A stretch of DNA of 11,002 bases, taken from the NCBI GenBank assembly GCA_035651455.1, contig DASRFR010000006.1, positions 1-11,002 on the forward strand, in the 5' to 3' direction. The notes under the pieces are model-generated. The model was given only the letters and a program-made list of their open reading frames with translations, ran no database searches and was not told the origin of the DNA. This DNA is from DASRFR01 sp035651455 (lineage in GTDB: Bacteria; Acidobacteriota; Terriglobia; Terriglobales; Acidobacteriaceae). Made by a program: the position numbers and the translations under genes. Within the stretch, counting starts at the first letter, position 1. Every line of letters begins with the position of its first letter. Positions 1-7,600 of this stretch are shown here, piece after piece.

Positions 1-138
1 GATGGTTGCCGTGGAAACCTCAGAGCCTCGGGGAAGAGCAACGGGAAGAGGACCGGAAGGCGACGTTACGTGCGTTTCAGCAGGGCTGACGGGAGGTCAG
101 GACGTCGTATGATCGCGTGCGCAGAGCGCGGGGGCATC
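1..138. other. Unassigned DNA abutting the broken RHS gene
   Basis: No recognisable gene. On the plus strand a frame is open from an ATG at position 2 to a TGA at 110-112 (36 codons), Arg/Gly-rich and without obvious family character. It could be the tail of something starting outside the window or chance. The RHS reading frame on the minus strand stops being RHS-like exactly at the TGA at 139-141, so this stretch is foreign to the RHS gene and marks an insertion or rearrangement junction. I looked for group II intron domain V and insertion-sequence ends and could not convince myself of either. Confidence 0.4.
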
Positions 139-933
139 TCAGCGGCTCAAGGCATCATAGCTGAACCCGAAACTGCCCGTCGTGAAGGCTGAGGGCGGCG
201 TGAGCGTCGACAGCCGGTTCAGCGTGTCGTAGGCATAGGTGGTCGAGCCGCCTTCGGGATCCGTGAATCCCGTGCGATTCGACGCTTTGTCATACGTGTA
301 GCTCGTTGTGAACGTCTTGCTCGGCAGTAAAGTGTAATTCGTCGAGGTGCTGATGAGCCGTCCCATGTTGTCGAACGTGAACGAGTACGTCCCGGTTGGG
401 TCCGTCACCTGGGTTAACCGGCTGGCTTTGTCGTAGGTGTAGGCGACCGAAGTGGAATCGGGATAGGTTTTGGCCGTCAACCGATTTGCAAGATCATAGG
501 TATACGTGATGGTCTGATTCTTGCGGTCTGTTTTCGTGATTAGGTTGTTGTTGGCGTCGTAGGAGTACGTTTCGATGTTCCCGGATGGGAAGGTCGTTTT
601 CGTGACACGCCCGAAGGCGTCGTATTCGAACGTGGTCACGTTGTTGTTGGCATCCGTGATGCTCGTCAGATTGCTCATGGTCCCGTCGCTACCGGTAAAC
701 ACGGACTCCTCAAAATTGGATCGCCAGTGCGGGCCGAAGAGTCCTACCTGATTCGCGAGTTGCGTCGAGGGCCAGATGCTGTTCCACGTTCGGACGAGTC
801 TCAGTCCGCCGCCGAGGCCGGGAAGTGAAACATCTCTTTGTTCAATGGTCGTGTTGCCGGTCGCCAGCGAGATTGGGCTTGTTGCAGTATGGACATTTGC
901 TGCGCGTTTCTTCGGCTGCCGCTCCCGAAGCAC
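139..933 (-). pseudogene. RHS/YD-repeat protein, 3'-truncated and frameshifted (main part)
   Basis: Remnant of a large secreted YD-repeat protein. Homology-like sequence begins at about residue 19 (SPISLATGNTTIEQ) and continues through the typical RHS entry region (LPGLGGGL, RTWNSIWP, FGPHWRSNFEE), followed by about six YD repeats such as TYTYDLANRLT and AYTYDKASRLT. It ends abruptly at YDALSR-stop. There is no RHS core (no HLGSTR, PFGE or DPxG) and no toxin tip. Directly after GSDGTM the sequence jumps to SNLTSITDANNN, skipping a segment that RHS proteins of this type normally have, so an internal in-frame loss is likely. The only local start is a GTG at 933 with no RBS, and the residues before SPIS are not protein-like. 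The true N-terminus is the fragment at 842-1141 in another frame. Non-functional as it stands. Confidence 0.85.
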
Positions 934-1141
934 AATTAGCCGTATAGGAAGCGATGACCACCGTGAATGTCCCAGGATACAGCGCGTAAAAGGACCACCC
1001 TGTGGGATAGGCCCCCTCAGCGAGGGGTGCCCATGTCATATAGCCGAGGCAGGAATTGGGGTTTTGGGCAGCTGCCCTGGTGCCAGAAACGCTCTGAGAG
1101 AGCGCAACCGCGAAGACCACCAAAATCATTCTCTTAACCAT
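842..1141 (-). pseudogene. N-terminal piece of the same RHS gene (signal peptide part)
   Basis: The start is an ATG at 1141 with a GGAG ribosome binding site 5 nt upstream. Residues 1-25 form a clear Sec signal peptide (MVKRM, hydrophobic ILVVFAVAL, cleavage near AAA-QN). A short exported segment follows, ending in SKCPYCNKP, which in such RHS proteins leads straight into an ISLATGNT-type motif. That motif exists here but in another frame, starting around 868-880. The frame containing CPYCNKP runs on only as NLAGDRQHDH-stop. I therefore read 1141 to 139 as one gene with a +1-type frameshift near 871-885. An assembly or base-calling error is the alternative, but the missing 3' end shows the gene is dead anyway. 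Confidence 0.75.
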
Positions 1142-1328
1142 TTTGACTCCATATCGCGAACGAAATTCGCTCGGCTGGCCAGCAAAGAGAGGCCGAGAAA
1201 TGATCTAAAAGCAAACAACGGCCAACATCCTACAGGTCTCTGCGAGGCCAGGTCCCAAAACACACACTCCCGAGCCGCACGTTTAACCCCAACATCTGGA
1301 ACGTGAAGAACGAAAACTTGCCGAGCCT

Positions 1329-1355
1329 TTTATACGACGATGGTCGCCTTGTCAA
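1329..1355 (-). promoter_or_regulatory. Sigma70-like promoter upstream of the broken RHS gene
   Basis: On the minus strand a perfect TTGACA -35 box (1355-1350) is followed after 15 bp by TATAAA (1334-1329). The spacer is shorter than the ideal 17. It would start transcription near 1320 and give a leader of roughly 180 nt before the ATG at 1141. Seen directly; activity is inferred. Confidence 0.5.
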
Positions 1356-1610
1356 TTAGGCTGTTGGTTACAATCCCAAGCAAGACGTGCTTTTTCCAGA
1401 ATTTTTCCACAAAGAATCAGCGCTTTTGACAAATTATTTTCGCCTAGACCGGTTGCAACGCTGGGCACAAACCATAGTGTTGCTGTAGTCCGCGAGGTAC
1501 TGGAAGGCATTCTGTGGAATCTGCGTGCATCGGGGGATGCCCTGGAGACGAATCGCGAGGAACAAGGCATCCTGGCTAACAGGAATTCGCCCCCGGCCTA
1601 AATTGACGTG
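1356..1610. other. Intergenic region with no supported gene
   Basis: About 250 bp between the RHS promoter and the hairpin beside the zinc-ribbon gene. Reading frames cross it on both strands, but none has a convincing start, ribosome binding site or family motif. The stretch around 1434-1560 on the minus strand reads as plausible protein (FQYLADYSNTMV) without an independent start and may be degraded coding DNA. Confidence 0.4.
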
Positions 1611-1647
1611 CCTCAACGTTACGTACGTTACATTACGTGCGTTGAGG
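1611..1647. repeat. Inverted repeat just past the zinc-ribbon gene stop, rich in TACGT steps
   Basis: The 8-bp arms CCTCAACG (1611-1618) and CGTTGAGG (1640-1647) are perfect complements around a 21-nt interior of alternating ACGT/TTACG words. It lies 10 bp beyond the stop of the leftward gene ending at 1657, where a terminator would sit. There is no T-run, so a rho-independent terminator is not assured. A protein-binding site is equally possible. Confidence 0.4.
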
Positions 1648-1656
1648 CCAGCCGAG

Positions 1657-2286
1657 TCACGACAAGCTGCCGCTTCTGAGGCCGTAGAGCGAAGGAGGGA
1701 TTTGTGCTCCGCACTTGCGACAAGCGTTGTCGCGTGCGGGACCTTTGTAGCCGCACGTGCACTCGATATAAAACTCATTGCGAAGAATGCGGTGCTGCGA
1801 TTTCCGCCGCTCACGAGCACGCTCTTTTTCACAAATATCCCGAGAAGTGCGAAGGCTCAGGCTTGGCCGTCCCCCCAGGGAGTCAGCCAGGAACTTGATT
1901 TGCGCCTCAGTACGCTTCGGGAATTTCGGATCGCGAAGCAGCGCCAGTATGTCTGCTGCCTGTTCGGGCACGAAGTCCCTGGCGCAGGAAGGAAAGTGAT
2001 TCTCAAACGCTGCTGTTACGTCATCGACAGTTTGCGCTGATAAGAGCGACGCTTCGAGTCTTGTCCAACCCTGCTGGAGTTGAAGCCGGTAGTTGTATGC
2101 CCGTCCCGTCACCCAGTTCAGAGGAATCTTTCGAGGCCGCCCTCTGGCTCTTTTCGGAGAACGCAAATCACGTTCAGAGATGATTGATTCGTCCTGCCAT
2201 GGTTTCCGGCTCTTAGCCGACCTTTTGGCAGAAACCCTGTCAAGCGTTTTTCGTTGCTTCTTTGCGTTTTTCTTGCCTTTTGGCAT
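1657..2286 (-). CDS. AT-hook and C-terminal zinc-ribbon protein, unknown function
   Basis: A 209-residue protein from the ATG at 2286. A longer form starting at a GTG at 2385 is open, but its extra 33 residues are only the translation of a DNA tandem repeat, so I prefer the ATG, although its RBS is weak. Residues 1-47 are very Lys/Arg-rich. RGRPRK at 48-53 matches an AT-hook core (minor-groove binding). Residues 57-145 look helical and compact (NWVTGRAYNYRLQL, ILALLRDPKFPKR). Residues 176-192 form a zinc ribbon of pattern CxC-x10-CxxC. It is divergent from the zinc-ribbon gene at 2488 and shares its upstream repeats. The motifs suggest a nucleic-acid-binding cargo protein of a mobile island. 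I do not recognise a named family. Confidence 0.7.
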   Translation of the reverse strand: MPKGKKNAKKQRKTLDRVSAKRSAKSRKPWQDESIISERDLRSPKRARGRPRKIPLNWVTGRAYNYRLQLQQGWTRLEASLLSAQTVDDVTAAFENHFPSCARDFVPEQAADILALLRDPKFPKRTEAQIKFLADSLGGRPSLSLRTSRDICEKERARERRKSQHRILRNEFYIECTCGYKGPARDNACRKCGAQIPPSLYGLRSGSLS

Positions 2287-2363
2287 TTTTGCGGACGGTT
2301 CCCGACAACCAGCTCTGAATTTTACGGGAAGTTCCCGACAAACCGCCCTGATTTTTGCGGGAA
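2286..2363. repeat. 33-bp tandem repeat, two full copies plus a partial third
   Basis: Units begin at about 2286, 2319 and 2352 with an exact 33-bp period: a T-rich run, then a CGG core, then TTCCCGACAA in copies 1 (2300-2309) and 2 (2333-2342), absent from the truncated third copy. A 33-bp period puts the repeated words on the same face of the helix (about three turns). It sits between two divergent genes, so shared operator sites are a natural reading. If the leftward gene starts at 2385 instead, the repeat encodes an 11-residue peptide repeat (FPAKIRAVCRE, LPVKFRAGCRE). Confidence 0.65.
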
Positions 2364-2487
2364 ACACGCTTCCGTCGGTGAACACCTTAGCTTGGCAAGA
2401 CCGGAGCGTCTCAAAATCCGGCTCTATCCTGTGAACGCCTGCGCAGCGATTTTGCGGTGCAGAGAGCAGCTACGGGGGAGGCCAAGA

Positions 2488-2844
2488 ATGCCAAGGGTCA
2501 CTAGCGATAAGTTTCCCTGCCCGGTTTGCGCGCATCTGCTTCAGGTCAGGGTGACGAAGAAAGAAAAACCGTACGTTACGTGTGACCCATGCGGCGTTCA
2601 GCTCTTCATTCGAGGGCCTGTGGGAATCGAGGAATTCAAACGGCTAATTGAGCAAGCCAACCGCGACGGACTGCTCGATCGGCTCGCTGAAATGCACAGA
2701 CGCTACCGGCTGACCTGTCTCGAATGCAGATGCAGTTTCTGGATCGAGCCAAGGCTGATTAAGACCAGTGCGTTTGACGGCAGCCTGAAAGGGTTCCGTT
2801 GCCCCAAGTGCGGAGAACTCGTGCCATGGAAGCAGGAACAATGA
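2488..2844 (+). CDS. Small protein with two zinc ribbons, unknown function
   Basis: 118 residues. The start is the ATG at 2488, preceded at about 6 nt by a strong GGGGGAGG ribosome binding site. The frame is open further upstream to 2254, but that part is not protein-like. Four CxxC knuckles form two zinc ribbons: C11/C14 with C32/C35, and C77/C80 with C105/C108 (CPKC). A charged helical linker lies between them (about 46-72, EEFKRLIEQANRDGLLDRL). The short length and paired ribbons suggest a nucleic-acid-binding or adaptor protein acting in the cytoplasm. Its stop overlaps the start of the 38-residue membrane microprotein, so the two are translationally coupled. Divergent from the AT-hook/zinc-ribbon gene. 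No family name recognised. Confidence 0.75.
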   Translation: MPRVTSDKFPCPVCAHLLQVRVTKKEKPYVTCDPCGVQLFIRGPVGIEEFKRLIEQANRDGLLDRLAEMHRRYRLTCLECRCSFWIEPRLIKTSAFDGSLKGFRCPKCGELVPWKQEQ

Positions 2845-2957
2845 GGGTCACGGTCATCGGAGCTATTGCCATCCTTGCTGTAGCCATCGCTGCTGCCCTG
2901 CTGATTCGCCATGTGAACGTTAGGAACAGCCGGGGACCGCAACAGAACCTTTCCTAA
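2841..2957 (+). CDS. 38-residue single-pass membrane microprotein
   Basis: The start ATG at 2841 overlaps the TGA of the preceding zinc-ribbon gene (ATGA), with AGGA about 5 nt upstream as ribosome binding site. Residues 3-22 are an uninterrupted hydrophobic helix (VTVIGAIAILAVAIAAALLI), followed by a basic tail (RHVNVRNSRGPQQ). This fits an inner-membrane microprotein with a positively charged cytoplasmic C-terminus. The coupled translation implies it is made in step with the zinc-ribbon protein. It could be a membrane anchor for it, a holin-like peptide or a toxin peptide; the sequence does not decide. An annotation pipeline with a length cutoff would miss it. Confidence 0.6.
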   Translation: MRVTVIGAIAILAVAIAAALLIRHVNVRNSRGPQQNLS

Positions 2958-3109
2958 AGGCAATGGTCAGAGCACCAGAACTCCCTGTTACACGGACCGA
3001 GCGCAAGCGGATCACACAGCCGCTTGCGTCGTTGCATTCGTCTCTGGGCGCTCGTACACTCCCACCGTGCACAGGGGACGCCAATTCGACGGCAACACGG
3101 AGAAAATCC

Positions 3110-3936
3110 ATGTCGCGTCGAATCATCGTCTCAGCAGGAAACACGGAGCCGGAAGTCCGGCAACGTGGGTGTGTGTATCAGAAAGGCCGGAAGAAATCGG
3201 ACCCCTGGCTTCCAAAGCAGCGGGCATACGGCTTTTTCCGGGTGGATGTGCCCGGTCAGACCAAGCAATCGGAGGTTCGCGTTCCGCTTGGTTTCTGCCG
3301 GGACAGAATAAGTGCCATGCTTAAACTCCACGAGGCCATGCAAGAAGCAGGCGCGCTAGATGTTACGAAGGTTCGCGAGCGCATTACGCCCCTCACGACC
3401 TTTGAGACACAGGCCGCTTGGTGGCTTGGGGAGATCAAAGCAGGGCGCATGGTCAATTCGAAGACACGGAAGCCTATACGCGCCAACACGATTGATGCTT
3501 ACTCTAACGCGGTTGCATACCTCAACGGGGTCGTCGGAGACAAGCCTCTCGCTTCGCTCGATAATCCAGAAGCCCGTGCACTGGTATCGAGGATGAAAAC
3601 GGAGAGCGGCAAAGCCGGGCGGCGCTTCGAGGACAAGACCATTGTCGAGTTTTTCAGGGTCTTTCGGAGAATCATCGCGTCCGCAAAGGACGAACGGCTT
3701 CGCGAGGTCTACCCGTGCGCCAAATTCTCATCGACTTCTGGATGGGCCACGAAAACAGCGATATGTCATCGCGGTACGGGAAACAGTTGACGGAAGACAC
3801 GGAGTTCCGACAACTGTGGGCGGCCAAAGTTGGACTCGGCTTCGAGTTTCCGAAGTCCTCCAAAACAGAGTCCAACGCTAATTGCGCTACGTGCGCTACA
3901 AATCCGGCAGAGCACGTTTGCAATGTAGCAGCGTAA
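3110..3936 (+). pseudogene. Tyrosine recombinase (phage-type integrase) with central catalytic deletion
   Basis: The start ATG at 3110 has a GGAG ribosome binding site 7 nt upstream. The frame to about 3714 gives some 200 residues resembling an integrase arm and core-binding region: a glycine/basic N-terminus with RGCVYQKGRKKSDPW, then a SAM-like helical bundle with NTIDAYSNAVAYL and VEFFRVFRRII. The sequence then changes frame. From 3715 the other frame reads ILIDFWMGHENSDMSSRYGKQL, the recombinase C-terminal box with GH and the presumed nucleophile Tyr of SSRYGKQ, ending at the TAA at 3936. The boxes with the first catalytic Arg, the Lys and HxxR are missing, roughly 100-150 residues by comparison with typical lengths near 380-400. 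The enzyme cannot be active. Its end lies 24 bp from the tRNA-Pro fragment. Confidence 0.8.
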
Positions 3937-4365
3937 ATCCTTTGGTGAGAGGGTTTTAATTGGTCGGGGCGAGTGGATTTGAACCACCGACCTCCTGGTC
4001 CCGAAGATTGGTCGCACGAAAAGACAACAACTTACAGCAACCTCGATGAATGTCGATGAAACGCGGTAAGCCTCGATCCAACAATCACTTCGATGTAAAT
4101 GAATCGCGATTGGTCGAGAGTCGTCGAGTTTGGTGGTGGGCACAAAATTGGGCACAGTCTTCGGGTCTGGATGGTCGTTCAGTCCCGCATACTCGAATCG
4201 CTCGATAAAGGCCCGAATTCGTGGATTTGAACAATTTGCCGCGTCAGAGTACACGTATTCGCCTGTTAGCCAATCAACGATGTCCTCAGTGACCACTGGC
4301 TGTGCTTCGCGGTTCTCGGGCTCGTCACAGCTCCAATCGATGCCAGCTTCAGTCTGTAACCACAT
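3766..4365 (-). CDS. Doubtful hypothetical protein or gene remnant reading through the tRNA fragment
   Basis: Only the first 80 or so residues (about 4365-4125) look like real protein, acidic and Trp/Tyr-containing (VTEDIVDWLTGEYVYSD, IRAFIERFEYAGL). Beyond that the frame reads through the tRNA 3' half, giving the well-known spurious peptide SVVQIHSPRP, and then antisense to the integrase. The frame is open upstream to 4422 without an ATG, GTG or TTG, so the gene may have lost its true 5' end. The best reading is a fragment of a gene cut by the integration junction. The family is not recognised. Confidence 0.3.
   Translation of the reverse strand: MWLQTEAGIDWSCDEPENREAQPVVTEDIVDWLTGEYVYSDAANCSNPRIRAFIERFEYAGLNDHPDPKTVPNFVPTTKLDDSRPIAIHLHRSDCWIEAYRVSSTFIEVAVSCCLFVRPIFGTRRSVVQIHSPRPIKTLSPKDLRCYIANVLCRICSARSAISVGLCFGGLRKLEAESNFGRPQLSELRVFRQLFPVPR
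3883..3900 (+). repeat. Two tandem 9-bp repeats at the integrase 3' end
   Basis: TGCGCTACG and TGCGCTACA lie back to back, encoding a CATCAT peptide. They are 60-78 bp from the tRNA-derived core, where arm-type integrase sites often lie. Similar TTACGTGCGTT words occur near 62-76 and 1627-1643. A site role is inferred. Confidence 0.35.
3961..4005 (-). other. 3' half of tRNA-Pro (anticodon CGG): attachment-site core
   Basis: On the minus strand, 4005 to 3961 reads as the second half of a tRNA: anticodon loop TTCGGGA (anticodon CGG, proline), 3' anticodon stem CCAGG, variable AGGTC, T stem GGTGG, T loop TTCAAAT, stem CCACT, acceptor strand CGCCCCG, then ACCA. The bases before the anticodon loop (CAATC) do not pair with CCAGG, and no D-arm or 5' acceptor strand exists up to 4100. 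So this is not a gene but a duplicated 3' half. Many tyrosine recombinases cross over in the anticodon loop and carry identity from there to the tRNA 3' end, which is exactly the block present here. Confidence 0.85.
4041..4116. repeat. Clustered short repeats beside the attachment core
   Basis: TCGATG or close variants recur at 4043, 4053, 4073 and 4090 (the first two 10 bp apart within TCGATGAA), and GATTGGTCG occurs at 4006-4014 and again at 4108-4116. The clustering within 110 bp of the core is what integrase or excisionase arm sites look like, but the words are short and could be chance. Confidence 0.3.
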
Positions 4366-4497
4366 CGCTTCCCGCTCATACTTTGGCAGCGTGCCTCCCT
4401 CAAAATAATTCTTGCGGCCTGATCATTTGCAACCTATGGGCGCCGGCTCCGAGTGGGTTTACAGGGTGAGTACTCAAATATCCTATTGGGGGAGGTA

Positions 4498-4517
4498 GTT
4501 TGGTTGGTATACCAAAC
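4498..4517. promoter_or_regulatory. Operator-like palindrome upstream of the large RHS gene
   Basis: TTGGTATACCAA (4504-4515) is a perfect 12-bp palindrome. Overlapping GTTTGG (4498-4503) and CCAAAC (4512-4517) form outer arms. It lies 16 bp upstream of a possible -35 box, a position suited to a dimeric regulator. No regulator gene is in the window. Confidence 0.4.
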
Positions 4518-4532
4518 AATATCATTTTTCTC

Positions 4533-4561
4533 TTGCATTTAATGTCCGAGGTAGGTATATA
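4533..4561 (+). promoter_or_regulatory. Possible promoter of the RHS toxin operon
   Basis: TTGCAT (4533-4538) and TATATA (4556-4561) are separated by the ideal 17 bp in an otherwise AT-rich patch. The match to consensus is moderate. Transcription would begin near 4568, about 110 nt before the chosen start codon. Confidence 0.4.
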
Positions 4562-4676
4562 GCGGCGCAACACACTTGGGAGGTTGCCCATCGCCATGGT
4601 TCACCGTCTATGCCCTAGGCGCTTACGACCCGCCGAGGACTTTGAAGTAGTTCTTCTGCCATCATACTTGACTGGT

Positions 4677-7600
4677 ATGTTGCGCAGCCTTTTCTTTACC
4701 TTTCTCGTACTCACACTCTGGTATGCGCCACTCACAACCGCTCAGGTACCCGACCCCGCTTCTGCCGCCCAAGCTCCACAGCCAGGTTCTGGTCACCACT
4801 ACATTGGCCTTGGAACAGAGAGCGTAAATCCAGCGAGCGGCCTACTGACATTTGACCTTCCCGTCCAAACGCCGCCGGGTCGACAATTGTCATTCCCTTT
4901 TGCCTTTACCTATCGAAGTGAGGAGAGGGTGTATCCAAGCTTGAGCTACTACACGGGTGGCAGCATTGGTTGGCTAGTACGCACTTCCAGTCCTTGGGAG
5001 GTGGGTGGCTGGGGCTACCAACTTCCGGTTTACACTGTGACTGCAAGGGTGTTGGCATGGTGGCCAACATTCAGCGGCCCCCCTCCTCAAGGAGAAGTCG
5101 ATCACCAATGTGACGCAAGTATCGGACAGACTTTCCGGGGTCTCAATGGAAAACAATATACACTTCAGATTGGCCAAGCATGGGTCGATCCGAATTATTC
5201 GACGAATACAAACTGCAATTATCCTTTCTACAACACAAGCAATCTCCATGGGATCTACGCGACTGCTTCCTCCTCACCCCCTTCCCAGCTCACCGTGGTG
5301 GATGAATCGGGCACTCAGTACATCTTCGGCTTCAGTATCGCCGGAACGTCGGTTGGAGGCATGCAACCTCCCGTGTACTCATCCTTAGCTACCGTAATCA
5401 CAAACCGAAATGGTAATCAAATAACACGCAACGGAAATAGCTACAGGGACACCGCCGGGCGAAACGTCATATCTTGGACCGGGATTGGCAATAATGGCGA
5501 CCAAGTCACAGTTTCTGGTCTAAATCCCATCACCCTTCACTGGTCTACCGTGAGTGCGAATTACGCGGTCAACGCAACCTGGGTCGGAGGGTCAGGATCC
5601 TGCACGATGAGCTCTGTTTCGGTCAGCTCTGCTGAAGTGACGGAAATCGACCTGCCAAATGGAGAGAAATATGTTTTTGCTTACGATCCAACTTTCGGAC
5701 GAGTTTCGAGGATCACTTTTCCAACGGGAGGATACGTTCGATATGTCTGGGGACTGAACGCATCCTCTACAGAGTCGCACTTTACTTATGCTGTCGGTAG
5801 CAATTCCTATGACTGCTATATGCGTTACGGCATGCCCGCCGTCACGGATCGCTACGTTAGCTTCAATGGGATCACTGAGGTACTTCACCAGCATTTTACC
5901 TACTCTACCACCTGGGGAAGCGATCCAGGTGGTTGGACCAGCAAACAGACGACCGTCACCACAGCAGATTTGGTGACAAATCAGCAGACCGTGACGAGCT
6001 ATAACTATACGGGGATGACTCCGGACGGGAGTCCCTACGATATCGTCATACCAAACACGATCCCAGCAGAAACCTCCGTAGTCTACCAGGACGGTAGCGG
6101 CCACATAATCGAGACGGTAAACAAAATCTGGAAGAATTCTTATGCCCTCGCAGGGGAGCAAACCATTCTTGATAACGGCCAAGGAACTACAAAGCTCTAT
6201 TGCTACGATTCAAATGAGCAGATCACGGACGTTTATGAATACGGCTTCCAAAGCGACGGCGTCAAACCTGCAGATCCCTCTTGCGTCTCCAGCAGTGGAT
6301 TGAATACGTCTGCCATCGGTCCCCTCCTGCGCCACACCACCACTGCATACCACAATTTCCTGGGCGGCACTCCCTCGACTCACATCGTTAACGAGCCCGA
6401 CAGCATCACCAGCTACGACGGCTCCGGCAATCAAGTCAGGCAAACCGCATTCGCCTATACGGAGTCGGTCATTCCTTCGGGCGTGGAGACGGGGCATGTG
6501 AGCCCTCCCGGCTTGCGCGGTAACGTTTCGACAATCACACGCTGGCTCAATACGGGAGGGGCCTCTCCGGTGACGAGTTATGCGTACTACGATACAGGCC
6601 AAATAGCGTCCATGACCGACCCCTGCGGTAATACCGCTTGTGCGGACATGGTAGGCACAAATCACACGACCTCTTACTCCTACACGGACAATTTTGATTC
6701 ACCCCCCGCCTCCAATACCGATGCCTACCTCACGCAGGTCACGGATGCACTCGGCCATGTCCAAAGGTTCAAATATGCCTACTCGGATGGCCAACTCATC
6801 CAATCTCAAGACCAAAACGACATCAATGCAGGTCGAGCAGGCACAACTTACTCCTACAATGATCCTTTGCGCCGCCTTACGGAAACAGATTATCCGGATG
6901 GCGGCCGGACCACCTTTTCCTATAACGACGTGCCTCCGTCACCTACAATCACCACATCACGCCTGCAAAACACCAATGGCCAGTGGATCACAAATGTCAG
7001 TGTTTTGGACGGAATGGGCCATGCGACACAATCGCAACTCGCTTCCGATCCGCAGGGCAACGATTTTACGGATACTACGTACGACGGTCTTGGCCGCACG
7101 TCCACTAAAACCAATCCACACCGTTCCACCTCACTTTCGACCGATGGAACTACAACCTTTCTCTACGATGCATTGGGACGAACACTTTCGGTAACGGAAC
7201 AAGACGGCTCGATTTCTAGCACGAGCTACGCGGGAAATTGCGCCACGGTCACTGATGAAGCTGGCAAATCCCGCAAGTCTTGCTCCGATGCTCTGGGTCG
7301 CCTGACGCAGGTCTTTGAGGACCCCGCAGGCTTGAACTACGAAACCGATTACACTTACGACGCATTAGACAACCTCACGAGGGTTGTCCAAGCCGGTTCA
7401 CGCCAGCGCACGTTCGTTTACGACTCTCTCTCTCGTCTCATCAGCGCAACCAACCCCGAGTCCGGGACAATTTCCTACTCTTACGATGTCAACGGCAATC
7501 TTGCCTCAAAAACCGCTCCTGCCCCCAACCAAACAGGCTCCGCTACCGTAACCACAACGTATACCTACGACCCCCTGAACCGCGTAACGCAGAAGACGTA

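Noticed and set aside
1..138. Group II intron end
   Set aside because: GTGCGC at 118-123 resembles an intron 5' start, but RHS sequence follows within 20 bp and no domain V hairpin is visible.
865..890. Programmed ribosomal frameshift in the RHS remnant
   Set aside because: There is no slippery heptamer or clear downstream structure, and the gene is already truncated at its 3' end, so decay is simpler.
776..1306. 176-residue rightward frame
   Set aside because: It lies antisense to the RHS N-terminal region, has low-complexity Arg/Ser content and no ribosome binding site. Shadow frame.
1434..1832. 132-residue leftward frame overlapping the zinc-ribbon gene
   Set aside because: Its first half overlaps the zinc-ribbon coding region in another frame and it has no independent start; only the last part, outside that gene, is protein-like, and not enough to call.
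1525..2040. 171-residue rightward frame
   Set aside because: Antisense to the AT-hook/zinc-ribbon gene; its composition follows the opposite strand's codons.
3961..4005. Functional tRNA-Pro gene
   Set aside because: The 5' acceptor strand, D arm and 5' anticodon stem are absent; only the 3' half is present.
3766..4125. C-terminal part of a leftward frame across the tRNA fragment
   Set aside because: It contains the peptide SVVQIHSPRP, a known artefact of translating tRNA 3' halves, and then runs antisense to the integrase.
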